NCBI GenBank assembly: GCA_035275625.1
Contig: DATEMK010000071.1
Coordinates: 1 to 7,695, forward strand
DNA: 7,695 bases
Direction of reading: 5' to 3'
Source: DATEMK01 sp035275625
Lineage (GTDB): Bacteria; Bacteroidota; Bacteroidia; AKYH767-A; OLB10
Under the pieces are notes generated by a model. That model was not told where the DNA came from. It made no database searches and worked only from the letters and a program-made list of their open reading frames with translations. Shown here piece after piece: positions 1 to 7,448 of the stretch; position 1 is the stretch's first letter; every line of letters starts with the position of its first letter. The position numbers were made by a program, and so were the translations under genes.

Positions 1-22
1 ACAGGAGGAATAACCGCCACAT
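1..22 (-). CDS. Possible start of the next downstream gene (5' fragment, 7 codons)
   Basis: On the minus strand an ATG lies 22 bases after the stop of the amidohydrolase gene and opens a frame reading MWRLFLL up to the window edge. A Met-Trp-Arg start followed by leucine and phenylalanine looks like the beginning of a signal peptide or membrane segment, and the spacing fits the tight co-directional gene series here. Seven codons are too few to identify a family or to exclude chance. It is listed only because a gene start is expected close to this position. Confidence 0.3.
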
Positions 23-44
23 GCCAGTCAACTTTCGTTAGAAA

Positions 45-1679
45 TTAAAACACTTTCTCTCCATTTACATAAGTTGCTTTTACTTTCACTGAAAAAATTT
101 TTTCAGGAGCTGTTTTCATAATGTCGTCTTCGAGAATTACAAAGTCAGCAAATTTTCCTTTTTCAATGCTGCCTTTTTCTTTTTCTTCAAAATTTGAATA
201 AGCCGCCCAGATGGTCATTGCCCTTAATGCCTGTTCTCTTGTCAAAGCATTTTCCATTTGAAAACCGTTTTCAGGAAAATTCTTCTGATCCTTGCGGGCA
301 ACTGCTGCATAAAATCCGAAAAGCGGATTGATGCTTTCCACAGGAAAATCACTTCCGTTTACAATCATTCCATTTTGTTCCATTAATTGCCTGTAGGTGT
401 AGCATTCTTTCATCCTTTCCTTTCCGAGGCGTTCATCTATCCAATACATATCGGAGGTTGCATGTGTAGGTTGCACGGATGGAATAATGGAATACTTGCC
501 AAACAGATCAAAATCTTTTTCATTCACAATCTGACAATGTTCAATCCGCCATCGCCTGTCATTCTTTTCTTTTAATAATTCGCCATAAATATTTAACATT
601 AAACGATTCGCAGAATCGCCAATGGCGTGAGTGCACATTTGAAAACCGTGATCATAAATTTCTTTTGCAGCCATTTTAAATGAATCAATAGCGTGCAGCA
701 GAAAACCGTAATGCCCGGGTTTATCAGCATAAGGCTGAAGCAAACATGCACCGCGGGAGCCAAGCGCACCGTCAGCATAAATTTTAAACGCGCAAACATT
801 TAAACGGTCTGTTTTTATTTTGCCTTTTTCTAAAAAGTATTTTTTATTTTCATCATCATACGTAATCATTGCATTCACCCGCATCTTTAATTGAGCGGCT
901 TTTTGCAATGAATCAATCAATGAAACTTTTTCATGCTCAAGACCTGCATCCGTAACAGTTGTCAAACCAACCTGAAAACAATTTTTCTGACCAATCAATA
1001 ACGCTTCGGCTTTCAATTCTTCTGTAAATTCAGGAATAAGTTTTTTAACGCTGTCTTTTGCATTGTCAATTAAAATACCCGTAAGCATTCCGTTTTTAAC
1101 TTCTACTTCTCCTCCTGCAATTTTAGTTTTTGCAGTAATTCCTGCAATGTCCAATGTTTTTTGATTGACCAGTATTGCATGACCATCCACGCGCATCAGG
1201 AAAACAGGTGTGTTTGGAAACAAGCTGTCAAGAATAATTTTATCCGGGAATTCCTGCACTTCCCAGTCATTCTGATCCCAGCCGCGTCCCAAAATCCAAC
1301 TAAATTTATTGGTCTTTGAATATGATTTTACCTTATCGAGAACTTCGGCAAAAGATGTTGTGCCATACAAATCACATTTAACAAGGTCGGTGGAATAACC
1401 GTAAAAATGGCAATGCGGGTCAATAAATCCCGGGTAAACCGGCTTTCCGTTTAAATCAATTTTTTCTTTCGCATCATAAGCCTGCATTTTCTCATTTGTT
1501 CCGGCATCAATAATTTTTCCATTATTTACAGCAAATGCTTCAGCAATAGTAAAACTGCTGTCAGCAGTATAAACGATTCCGTTAAAATATACCGCGCCAG
1601 CAATTTTTTTTGATTTACAAGAAAAGAAGAATAAAAAAATGACCGCGAAACAATTAAACTTTAGTATTTTAAAAAACAT
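45..1679 (-). CDS. YtcJ-type metal-dependent amidohydrolase, predicted lipoprotein
   Basis: A 544-residue member of the amidohydrolase superfamily, Amidohydro_3/YtcJ type. These enzymes hydrolyse amide or related C-N bonds with an active-site metal; the substrate cannot be read from the sequence. The N-terminus is a lipoprotein signal: Lys4 and Lys7, a phenylalanine-rich core, then FFSC with Cys21 as the probable lipidated residue, followed by KSKK. The acidic Bacteroidota surface-export signal is absent after the cysteine, so a periplasm-facing anchor is more likely than surface display (inference). Visible family marks are the PHCH metal motif (His89, His91), the ILGRGWDQNDW segment at about 129-139, the FKIYADGALGSRG segment at 298-310, His351 in HAIGD, His381 in EHCQ and Asp444 in GSDFPVE. 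The C-terminal ADFVILEDD strand (511-519) is the usual small beta domain. The length is typical and the frame intact. It lies 51 bases after the SDR gene. Confidence 0.9.
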   Translation of the reverse strand: MFFKILKFNCFAVIFLFFFSCKSKKIAGAVYFNGIVYTADSSFTIAEAFAVNNGKIIDAGTNEKMQAYDAKEKIDLNGKPVYPGFIDPHCHFYGYSTDLVKCDLYGTTSFAEVLDKVKSYSKTNKFSWILGRGWDQNDWEVQEFPDKIILDSLFPNTPVFLMRVDGHAILVNQKTLDIAGITAKTKIAGGEVEVKNGMLTGILIDNAKDSVKKLIPEFTEELKAEALLIGQKNCFQVGLTTVTDAGLEHEKVSLIDSLQKAAQLKMRVNAMITYDDENKKYFLEKGKIKTDRLNVCAFKIYADGALGSRGACLLQPYADKPGHYGFLLHAIDSFKMAAKEIYDHGFQMCTHAIGDSANRLMLNIYGELLKEKNDRRWRIEHCQIVNEKDFDLFGKYSIIPSVQPTHATSDMYWIDERLGKERMKECYTYRQLMEQNGMIVNGSDFPVESINPLFGFYAAVARKDQKNFPENGFQMENALTREQALRAMTIWAAYSNFEEKEKGSIEKGKFADFVILEDDIMKTAPEKIFSVKVKATYVNGEKVF

Positions 1680-1730
1680 AATTTCTTTATTGGTTAAATT
1701 TTACAGAGTATGGAAAGCGATGACCCTTCA

Positions 1731-2489
1731 TCAGGTTTTCTTTAAAATGTAAGAGGTATTTGCCTGGGCAGTGGGTGTCATTACAATGTCATTCAGGCAA
1801 ACATGAGACGGACGCGAAGCGGCAAACCAGGCAACATCAGCAATATCTTCGGCTTTGAGAGGTTCATAACCTATGTATGCTTTTTTAGCCCTTTCGGCAT
1901 CTCCTTTAAATCTTACCAATGAAAATTCCGTTTCAGCGGCCCCGGGGCTGATGGAGGTAACTCTTATTTTATGCTCGAGTAAATCAATGCGCATGGATTT
2001 TGTGAGCGCATCCACCGCAAACTTAGTTGCGCAATAGATGTTTCCTTTTTGGTAAGCTTCTTTTCCGGCAATGGAACTGATGTTGATAATATGCCCTTTT
2101 TTATTTTCAATCATCAAGGGCATCACTGCCTTTGAAACATAGAGCAGTCCTTTCATATTAGTATCAATCATGGTTTCCCAGTCATTGATATCACCATCCT
2201 GTATAAGCGATAATCCCTGTGCAAGCCCGGCATTATTTACCAATACATCAATTTTTTTCCAATCGTGCGGAAGCGAATGCACCGCTTCTTCAACAGCTTT
2301 TTTATCACGCACGTCAAACGGCAGCGAAAACACATTTACAGTAAACGTGTTTTTAATTTCTTCTTCTAATTTTTTTAAACGATCTGTTCTTCTTCCGTTG
2401 ATGATAACGTCATAACCATGCTCTGCAAATTTTATGGCAATGGCTTTTCCAAACCCGGCTGTTGATCCGGTAATAAAAATAATAGGCAT
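1731..2489 (-). CDS. SDR family NAD(P)-dependent oxidoreductase, YdfG-like
   Basis: A 252-residue classical short-chain dehydrogenase/reductase, predicted cytosolic. The cofactor-binding glycine motif is TGSTAGFG (7-14). NGRR at 31-34, after the second beta strand, puts arginines where NADP-preferring enzymes bind the 2'-phosphate. NNAG is at 85-88. The catalytic tetrad is Asn111, Ser139, Tyr152 and Lys156 (YCATK). Stretches such as DWETMIDTN, RVTSISPG and TEFSLVRFKGD closely resemble E. coli YdfG, an NADP-dependent 3-hydroxy acid/serine dehydrogenase that also reduces malonic semialdehyde, so a similar hydroxy-acid or aldehyde activity is a fair guess; exact orthology is unproven. The length matches that family. 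There is no Shine-Dalgarno sequence before the ATG; the leader is A-rich, as is common in Bacteroidota. It lies 48 bases after the VOC gene and 51 before the amidohydrolase. Confidence 0.92.
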   Translation of the reverse strand: MPIIFITGSTAGFGKAIAIKFAEHGYDVIINGRRTDRLKKLEEEIKNTFTVNVFSLPFDVRDKKAVEEAVHSLPHDWKKIDVLVNNAGLAQGLSLIQDGDINDWETMIDTNMKGLLYVSKAVMPLMIENKKGHIINISSIAGKEAYQKGNIYCATKFAVDALTKSMRIDLLEHKIRVTSISPGAAETEFSLVRFKGDAERAKKAYIGYEPLKAEDIADVAWFAASRPSHVCLNDIVMTPTAQANTSYILKKT

Positions 2490-2537
2490 ATTTTAATTTT
2501 AATATTACTGAAGATTAAACAAAAATCTAAAGTGAAA

Positions 2538-2882
2538 TTACCATTTAGGTTTTACAAAGTACAAAATAGTTCCGTCAGGGTCTTTGAAATGCAAATACAG
2601 ACCGGATTTCCCATCGTCTTCCTGGGTAACAGGAATATTTTGTTTTTCAAGTATTGCTTTTGCTTCATCGCAATCATCAATCATAAACCCGATTGAAGTA
2701 CTTCCTGAAGAAGATTTTTCATTTCCGCCCGGATGAATCCCTAATGTGATTCCCCCGCCCTCAATCATTGCATAATTATCGCCCCATCGCTGTTTTAATT
2801 TCAGCCCGATGGATTCATAAAACGAAATGGAAGTATTCATGTCTTTCACCATGATGGTGACATTTGAGCCGTTAAGTTTCAT
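2538..2882 (-). CDS. VOC (glyoxalase/bleomycin-resistance fold) family protein
   Basis: A 114-residue protein with the two beta-alpha-beta-beta-beta modules of the vicinal oxygen chelate superfamily. Module one (about 5-52) has VTIMVKDMNTSISFYESIGL, and module two (about 62-112) has IGFMIDDCDEAKAIL and ends in the characteristic FKDPDGTILYF. The family includes glyoxalases, dioxygenases and drug-binding proteins, so no substrate can be named. By eye, the usual metal-ligand positions are not conserved: the N-terminal histidine position is Asn7, the second-module histidine position is about Ser63, and the final glutamate after DPDG is Tyr108. It may therefore act as a metal-free binding protein or use other residues. 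The length is normal for a single-chain VOC protein. It starts 62 bases after the DUF1905 gene. Confidence 0.85.
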   Translation of the reverse strand: MKLNGSNVTIMVKDMNTSISFYESIGLKLKQRWGDNYAMIEGGGITLGIHPGGNEKSSSGSTSIGFMIDDCDEAKAILEKQNIPVTQEDDGKSGLYLHFKDPDGTILYFVKPKW

Positions 2883-2944
2883 AATAAAATTTATTTATTT
2901 CCGGAGATAAGATCAGAATTTTTAATCGAGATACTTGTAATATA

Positions 2945-3316
2945 TTATTTTTTAAACCTGAAAGTTTTCCTTTTTTTAATTTGTGATTCCGGGACGGATT
3001 TTTTATTTTTTGAATTTGCTTTTTTCACATCATCAGACTCAGCGTTAGATAAAACCGTATTTTCAAATATAACATCCACCATCTCACCAATAGTTTTTCC
3101 GATTGCTTCACGCAATTCCTTTTTAACAGCAAACCAATGCGAACCATCACCGCGTGGCTGCAATGTTCCTTCAATAGGATGATTGTCAATGGTGCCTTTA
3201 ACAGCAATATTGGTTTTAGAACCAAAAACTTTGGAAGCATCTCTGACTACCAAATATGTCCATGCGCCTTTGATGTCTTGGCGGTGGAGTCGGGTTTTGA
3301 GCTTTAACTGGGGCAT
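2945..3316 (-). CDS. DUF1905 domain protein with lysine-rich C-terminal tail
   Basis: A 123-residue protein. Residues about 4-86 match the DUF1905 pattern: a basic first strand, WTYLVV at 19-24, VKGTIDNHPIEGTLQPRGDGSHWFAVKKELREAIG split over about 39-73, then GEMVDVIFE. DUF1905 is a small beta-barrel-like domain of unknown function, often fused to a YdeI/OmdA-type C-terminal domain. That partner is missing here and is replaced by a polar tail (about 88-123) whose last 27 residues hold ten lysines and two arginines, ending FRFKK. Such a tail could bind nucleic acid or another polyanion (inference). The start codon lies ten bases after the hepT stop, so it is probably co-transcribed with mntA-hepT. 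The annotated ATG is the first in frame close to hepT. Confidence 0.8.
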   Translation of the reverse strand: MPQLKLKTRLHRQDIKGAWTYLVVRDASKVFGSKTNIAVKGTIDNHPIEGTLQPRGDGSHWFAVKKELREAIGKTIGEMVDVIFENTVLSNAESDDVKKANSKNKKSVPESQIKKRKTFRFKK

Positions 3317-3326
3317 AAAATATTTT

Positions 3327-3662
3327 TTATTCGGTCAATAATTTTTCAACTTCTGATTTTAATACAGGGAGATGCTTTGTTGCTGTGAGCCAAACCGTAT
3401 CATCATTTACAGAATCATAAGCGTGTATGATTAAGTTTCTAAATGAAATAATTTTTTGAATGCTTGAAATTTTAATATCAGGAAATATTTTTTTTATTTG
3501 AACAACTGCCTCCCCAATTATTCCCAAATCTCTTTCAACAGCGCCTTTTACAGTAACATCAGATTTATATTCATTAAACGAATTAATTTTACTCAGATGA
3601 ATGTTTATACGCTCAATTGCATATAAAATATCCTGCAATCTTTTTTTAAGTTCCCTTTCCAT
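3327..3662 (-). CDS. hepT: HepT-like HEPN ribonuclease toxin (DUF86)
   Basis: An 111-residue all-helical HEPN-domain protein of the HepT/DUF86 family. In characterised pairs HepT is a ribonuclease toxin, and MntA silences it by adding AMP units to the tyrosine of its RX4-6HXY motif. That motif is present and intact as RNLIIHAY: Arg75, His80, Tyr82, counted from the start chosen here. Other family features are the N-terminal ERINIHLSKIN helix and the ERDLGIIGEAVVQIKK helix (43-58). A start 33 bases upstream (at 3695) is in frame, but it gives the non-homologous extension MKVLMRINPSF, while the family normally begins with a sequence like MERELKKRLQDIL, so position 3662 is preferred. This start lies inside mntA with a 17-base overlap, which suggests translational coupling. 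Confidence 0.88.
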   Translation of the reverse strand: MERELKKRLQDILYAIERINIHLSKINSFNEYKSDVTVKGAVERDLGIIGEAVVQIKKIFPDIKISSIQKIISFRNLIIHAYDSVNDDTVWLTATKHLPVLKSEVEKLLTE

Positions 3663-3963
3663 AAATGAGGGATTTATTCTCATCAATACTTTCAATTAAA
3701 TAAGGATTTCGAAGTTGCTCTTCGGTCACCAAATCAATTTCACGTTTAAATAAATCCTGCAATCCGAAATAAAGTTCCCACCAGTGTTCTCCCCTTACAA
3801 GCGGGTCTAATCCTTCTTCAAATGAAATTAATAAATCAATATCACTTTCGCTATTAAACTTTCCATTCACAATAGAACCAAAAGCATACGCACGTTTTAC
3901 TTTATGCTCTTTCAGCAAACGGGTTACTTCAGGAAGTTTTTGTTGGAAAGTCGGGTCGAGCAT
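3646..3963 (-). CDS. mntA: MntA-like minimal nucleotidyltransferase antitoxin
   Basis: A 105-residue minimal nucleotidyltransferase of the DNA polymerase beta superfamily. Known MntA antitoxins use ATP to AMPylate the HepT toxin at its active-site tyrosine. The signature GSx10DxD is complete: Gly29-Ser30, then Asp41 and Asp43 in SDIDLLISF. The third carboxylate is Asp77 in REIDLVT. With all three aspartates present the enzyme should be active. The length is typical. The gene comes before hepT and overlaps it by 17 bases. It begins 58 bases after the icmF stop in a short AT-rich gap where I see no clear TAnnTTTG promoter and no terminator, so transcription may come from readthrough or from a weak local promoter. 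Confidence 0.9.
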   Translation of the reverse strand: MLDPTFQQKLPEVTRLLKEHKVKRAYAFGSIVNGKFNSESDIDLLISFEEGLDPLVRGEHWWELYFGLQDLFKREIDLVTEEQLRNPYLIESIDENKSLIYGKGT

Positions 3964-4021
3964 TTTATGAATTCAGGCAAAAATTATCTATAAATCAGTA
4001 TTTATTCCTATTCGTCAGGCT

Positions 4022-7000
4022 TTACATATTTCTCCTATATTGCCCTCCCACTTCAAACAATGCATTCGTGATTTGTCCGAGTGAACAATATTTTGAAACT
4101 TCCATTAATTGTTCAAACATATTTTGGTTAGCAATTGCAGTATGCTGCAAATCGTGAAGCATTTTATCTTTTACAGGAGCGTTTCTTTTATGCAATTCCT
4201 TTAATGTTGTAATCTGCAGTTCTTTTTCTTCTTTAGTGGCGCGAATCACTTCTCTCGGCAAAATGGTCGGTGAACCTTTACTTGATAAAAATGTATTTAC
4301 TCCGATGATCGGGTATTCACCGGTATGTTTCAACGTTTCATAATACAAACTTTCTTCCTGTATTTTTCCCCGCTGATACATGGTTTCCATCGCACCGAGA
4401 ACGCCTCCGCGTTCTGTTATTTTATCAAATTCCAAAAGCACGGCTTCTTCAACCAGGTCAGTCAGCTCTTCTATGATGAATGAACCCTGCAACGGGTTTT
4501 CATTTTTTGCCAAACCTAATTCACGATTAATAATTAACTGAATTGCCATTGCCCTGCGCACACTCTCCTCTGTTGGAGTGGTGATAGCTTCATCATAAGC
4601 ATTCGTGTGAAGTGAATTACAGTTATCATAGATTGCGTAAAGCGCCTGCAACGTGGTGCGTATGTCATTGAAATCAATTTCCTGTGCATGCAACGATCTT
4701 CCCGAAGTCTGAATGTGATATTTCAACATCTGCGAACGTTCACCGGCTTTGTATTTTAATTTCATTGCCTTTGACCAGATTCTCCTGGCAACGCGGCCGA
4801 TAACGGAATACTCCGGATCAATTCCATTGCTGAAAAAGAAAGAAAGGTTGGGCGCGAAAGCATTGATGTCCATCCCGCGGCTTAAATAATATTCCACGTA
4901 AGTGAACCCGTTGCTAAGTGTAAATGCCAATTGTGAAATCGGATTGGCACCCGCTTCAGCAATGTGATAACCTGAAATGGAAACAGAATAAAAATTCCGG
5001 ATTTTATTTTCAATGAAATGCTGCTGCATATCGCCCATCAGGCGCAAAGAAAATTCTGTAGAAAAGATACAGGTATTTTGAGCCTGGTCTTCTTTAAGAA
5101 TATCCGCCTGTACCGTTCCGCGAACTTGTGAAAGTGTTTCTGCTTTTATTTTTTCATAAACTTCTTTCGGTAAAACCTGGTCGCCTGTAACTCCAAGCAG
5201 CATCAATCCCAATCCATCATTACCTTCCGGAACGTCATAATTATATTTTGGCCGCTGAGATTTATTGTTTTTGAAAATGGCTTCAATTTTCTTCTCAACT
5301 TCTTTTTCCAAATTATTTTTTTTGATGTACAATTCACATTGCTGATCAATTGCAGCATTCATAAAAAAAGCGGCTATAATGGAAGCAGGACCATTAATAG
5401 TCATGGAAACAGAAGTAGCGGGATTGCATAAATTAAAACCGCTGTATAATTTCTTTGCATCATCGAGGCAACAAATGCTTACACCGCTGTTGCCTACCTT
5501 TCCATAAATATCAGGACGGTAATCAGGATCGTGACCGTAAAGCGTAACGGAATCGAAAGCTGTGGACAAACGTTTTGCAGGCAAGCCATGCGAAACGTAA
5601 TGGAAACGTTTGTTCGTTCTTTCAGGACAACCTTCGCCTGCAAACATTCTTGCAGGATCCTCCCCTTCGCGCTTAAAGCGGAAAACTCCTGCTGTAAAAG
5701 GAAATTCACCCGGAACATTTTCCTGCAAAATCCATTTCAACAAATCGCCCCATGCTTTGTATTTGGGAAACACAACTTTCGGGATTTTCTGTTTTGACAA
5801 TGATTCGCTGAATGTTTGAATTCTTAAAACTTTATCCCGCACCTTGAACTCATAAAAATCCTGTTTATACTGATCAACTTTTTTCGGAAATTCTTCAAGC
5901 AGCTTTTTATTGTTTCCATCGAAACTTCTTTCGAGCTCCATATATTCGCTTCGCAATTCTTTAATTACTTCCGGCTTCCGGTTTCCGGCTTTCTCAAGAT
6001 GATTAACTGTTTCAAAAACAGAATAAAGTTTCTGAGCTAAATCGCTTTGCTCTTGCACCCATTTATCATAAGCGCGATTGTTCTCTGAAATTTCTGAAAG
6101 ATAGCGTGTGCGGTTCGGAGGAATAATGTAAATTTTTTCACTCATCTCTTCCGTCACATGAAAATCGCTTTTTAAGTCGGCCCCGGTCTTCTCAGAAATT
6201 TTATTCATCACCGCTTTGTAAAGCTGGTTCATTCCCGGATCGTTGAATTGGGACGCGATGGTTCCGAACACAGGAATTTTTTCATCGTCAATATCAAATA
6301 GCTTGTGATTACGCTTGTACTGTTTTTTTACATCGCGCAAAGCATCCATTGCTCCGCGCTTATCAAATTTGTTCAACGCAATGATGTCTGCAAAATCAAG
6401 CATATCAATTTTCTCCAACTGAGTCGCAGCTCCGTATTCCGGAGTCATCACGTACAATGAAACGTTGCTGTGGTCGGTAATTTCAGTATCACTCTGACCG
6501 ATTCCGGAAGTTTCAAGAATTACCAGGTCATAATGTGCTGCTTTTACCACATCCACAGCTTCTTTCACATGCACACTCAATGCCAGATTGCTTTGCCGCG
6601 TGGCAAGCGAACGCATATAAACACGAGGATTGCGAATGGAGTTCATTCTTATTCTGTCACCCAATAAAGCGCCACCGGTTTTTCTTTTAGAGGGATCAAC
6701 AGAAATAATGGCGATTGTTTTTTCTTTAAACTCGAGTAAAAATCTTCTGACCAATTCATCTATGAGAGAAGATTTTCCCGCTCCACCGGTTCCGGTGATT
6801 CCAAGAACAGGAGTTTGATTTTTTGAAACCGAAGAACCATTTGAAATTTGTTTTTTAATAACAGGATAAAATTTTTCAAACTCTGTGTGATTATTTTCAG
6901 CGCAGGAAATTAATTGTCCGATGGCTCTTGGGTTTTTCCGGACGAGTTCATTCACTTCACCGTTCAGGTTTATCCCTGTTGCAAAATCGCATTTCATCAG

Positions 7001-7417
7001 CATGTCATTGATCATACCCTGCAGCCCCATTGAGCGCCCGTCATCCGGGTGATAAATTCTTGCTATTCCATAAGACTGCAATTCCTTAATTTCTTCAGGT
7101 AAAATGGTGCCGCCACCGCCACCGAAAATTTTTATATGACTGCATCCTTTTTCTTTAAGCAAATCATACATGTATTTAAAATACTCAAGGTGGCCTCCCT
7201 GGTAGCTCGTCATCGCAATCGCATTCGCATCTTCCTGTATGGCACATTCCACCACTTCCTGTGCGCTGCGGTCATGGCCGAGATGAATGACTTCGGCACC
7301 GCTTGCCTGGATAATCCTGCGCATAATATTAATGGAAGCATCATGCCCGTCAAATAACGATGCAGCGGTTACAATCCGGATTTTATACTTTGGTTTATAT
7401 GTTATCACCTGTTCCAT
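4022..7417 (-). CDS. icmF: Fused isobutyryl-CoA mutase IcmF (B12-binding, GTPase and mutase domains)
   Basis: A 1131-residue cytosolic adenosylcobalamin enzyme that interconverts isobutyryl-CoA and n-butyryl-CoA. The domain order is diagnostic of IcmF. A B12-binding domain (about 10-145) carries His25 in DGHDAS and the GGGGG loop at 99-103. A MeaB/ArgK-type G-domain (about 200-415) carries Walker A GTGGAGKS (209-216), ETSGIGQSD (302-310) and NKFD (349-352). A helical linker follows (about 420-545), then the mutase TIM barrel (about 550-1060) and a C-terminal helical tail. The built-in GTPase is known in this family to assist cofactor loading. Two pocket residues separate it from methylmalonyl-CoA mutase: Phe592 (MFAGEG), where P. 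shermanii MCM has Tyr89, and Gln780 (AQNTCIF), where MCM has Arg207. Automated annotation often calls such proteins methylmalonyl-CoA mutase. The frame is intact. No other acyl-CoA gene lies nearby. Confidence 0.95.
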   Translation of the reverse strand: MEQVITYKPKYKIRIVTAASLFDGHDASINIMRRIIQASGAEVIHLGHDRSAQEVVECAIQEDANAIAMTSYQGGHLEYFKYMYDLLKEKGCSHIKIFGGGGGTILPEEIKELQSYGIARIYHPDDGRSMGLQGMINDMLMKCDFATGINLNGEVNELVRKNPRAIGQLISCAENNHTEFEKFYPVIKKQISNGSSVSKNQTPVLGITGTGGAGKSSLIDELVRRFLLEFKEKTIAIISVDPSKRKTGGALLGDRIRMNSIRNPRVYMRSLATRQSNLALSVHVKEAVDVVKAAHYDLVILETSGIGQSDTEITDHSNVSLYVMTPEYGAATQLEKIDMLDFADIIALNKFDKRGAMDALRDVKKQYKRNHKLFDIDDEKIPVFGTIASQFNDPGMNQLYKAVMNKISEKTGADLKSDFHVTEEMSEKIYIIPPNRTRYLSEISENNRAYDKWVQEQSDLAQKLYSVFETVNHLEKAGNRKPEVIKELRSEYMELERSFDGNNKKLLEEFPKKVDQYKQDFYEFKVRDKVLRIQTFSESLSKQKIPKVVFPKYKAWGDLLKWILQENVPGEFPFTAGVFRFKREGEDPARMFAGEGCPERTNKRFHYVSHGLPAKRLSTAFDSVTLYGHDPDYRPDIYGKVGNSGVSICCLDDAKKLYSGFNLCNPATSVSMTINGPASIIAAFFMNAAIDQQCELYIKKNNLEKEVEKKIEAIFKNNKSQRPKYNYDVPEGNDGLGLMLLGVTGDQVLPKEVYEKIKAETLSQVRGTVQADILKEDQAQNTCIFSTEFSLRLMGDMQQHFIENKIRNFYSVSISGYHIAEAGANPISQLAFTLSNGFTYVEYYLSRGMDINAFAPNLSFFFSNGIDPEYSVIGRVARRIWSKAMKLKYKAGERSQMLKYHIQTSGRSLHAQEIDFNDIRTTLQALYAIYDNCNSLHTNAYDEAITTPTEESVRRAMAIQLIINRELGLAKNENPLQGSFIIEELTDLVEEAVLLEFDKITERGGVLGAMETMYQRGKIQEESLYYETLKHTGEYPIIGVNTFLSSKGSPTILPREVIRATKEEKELQITTLKELHKRNAPVKDKMLHDLQHTAIANQNMFEQLMEVSKYCSLGQITNALFEVGGQYRRNM

Positions 7418-7440
7418 TTTTCCAGTCTTTTCCTTCCTTG

Positions 7441-7448
7441 CAAATATA
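7441..7448 (-). promoter_or_regulatory. Putative -7 promoter element of icmF (Bacteroidota type)
   Basis: On the minus strand the bases read TATATTTG, a full match to the Bacteroidota -7 consensus TAnnTTTG, 23 bases before the icmF start codon. Transcription would begin around 7434, giving a leader of roughly 15-18 bases. No convincing TTG is seen at the usual -33 spacing. The leader has no well-placed Shine-Dalgarno sequence, and GGAAAA precedes the ATG directly. A second match, TAAATTTG, lies at 7561-7568 on the same strand but is far from the gene. Confidence 0.5.

Noticed and set aside
21..40. Plus-strand ATG preceded by AGGAGG at the left edge
   Set aside because: The AGGAGG looks like a Shine-Dalgarno sequence but the frame ends after six codons (MPVNFR). 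It is more likely part of the coding sequence of a minus-strand gene.
1719..1732. Small inverted repeat GATGA-CCCT-TCATC at the end of the SDR gene, as a possible terminator
   Set aside because: The stem is only five base pairs, it overlaps the SDR stop codon, and no T-run follows it on the minus strand.
2883..2944. AT-rich gap between DUF1905 and VOC genes as a promoter region
   Set aside because: No TAnnTTTG match on the minus strand and no hairpin. It may hold a weak promoter but nothing supports a specific site.
3964..4021. Gap between icmF and mntA as a terminator or RNA element
   Set aside because: It contains a short direct repeat of GCCTGA but no inverted repeat with a T-run and no recognisable RNA structure.
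4114..4121. Minus-strand TATGTTTG (TAnnTTTG match) inside the 3' end of icmF, as a promoter for mntA-hepT
   Set aside because: It lies about 150 bases before mntA within coding sequence, and such a degenerate motif is expected by chance in AT-rich DNA. It cannot be excluded, but nothing else supports it.
5531..5819. Open frames of 69-88 codons on the plus strand within icmF
   Set aside because: They lie wholly opposite a strongly conserved mutase coding region, have no family character, and are explained as antisense shadows.
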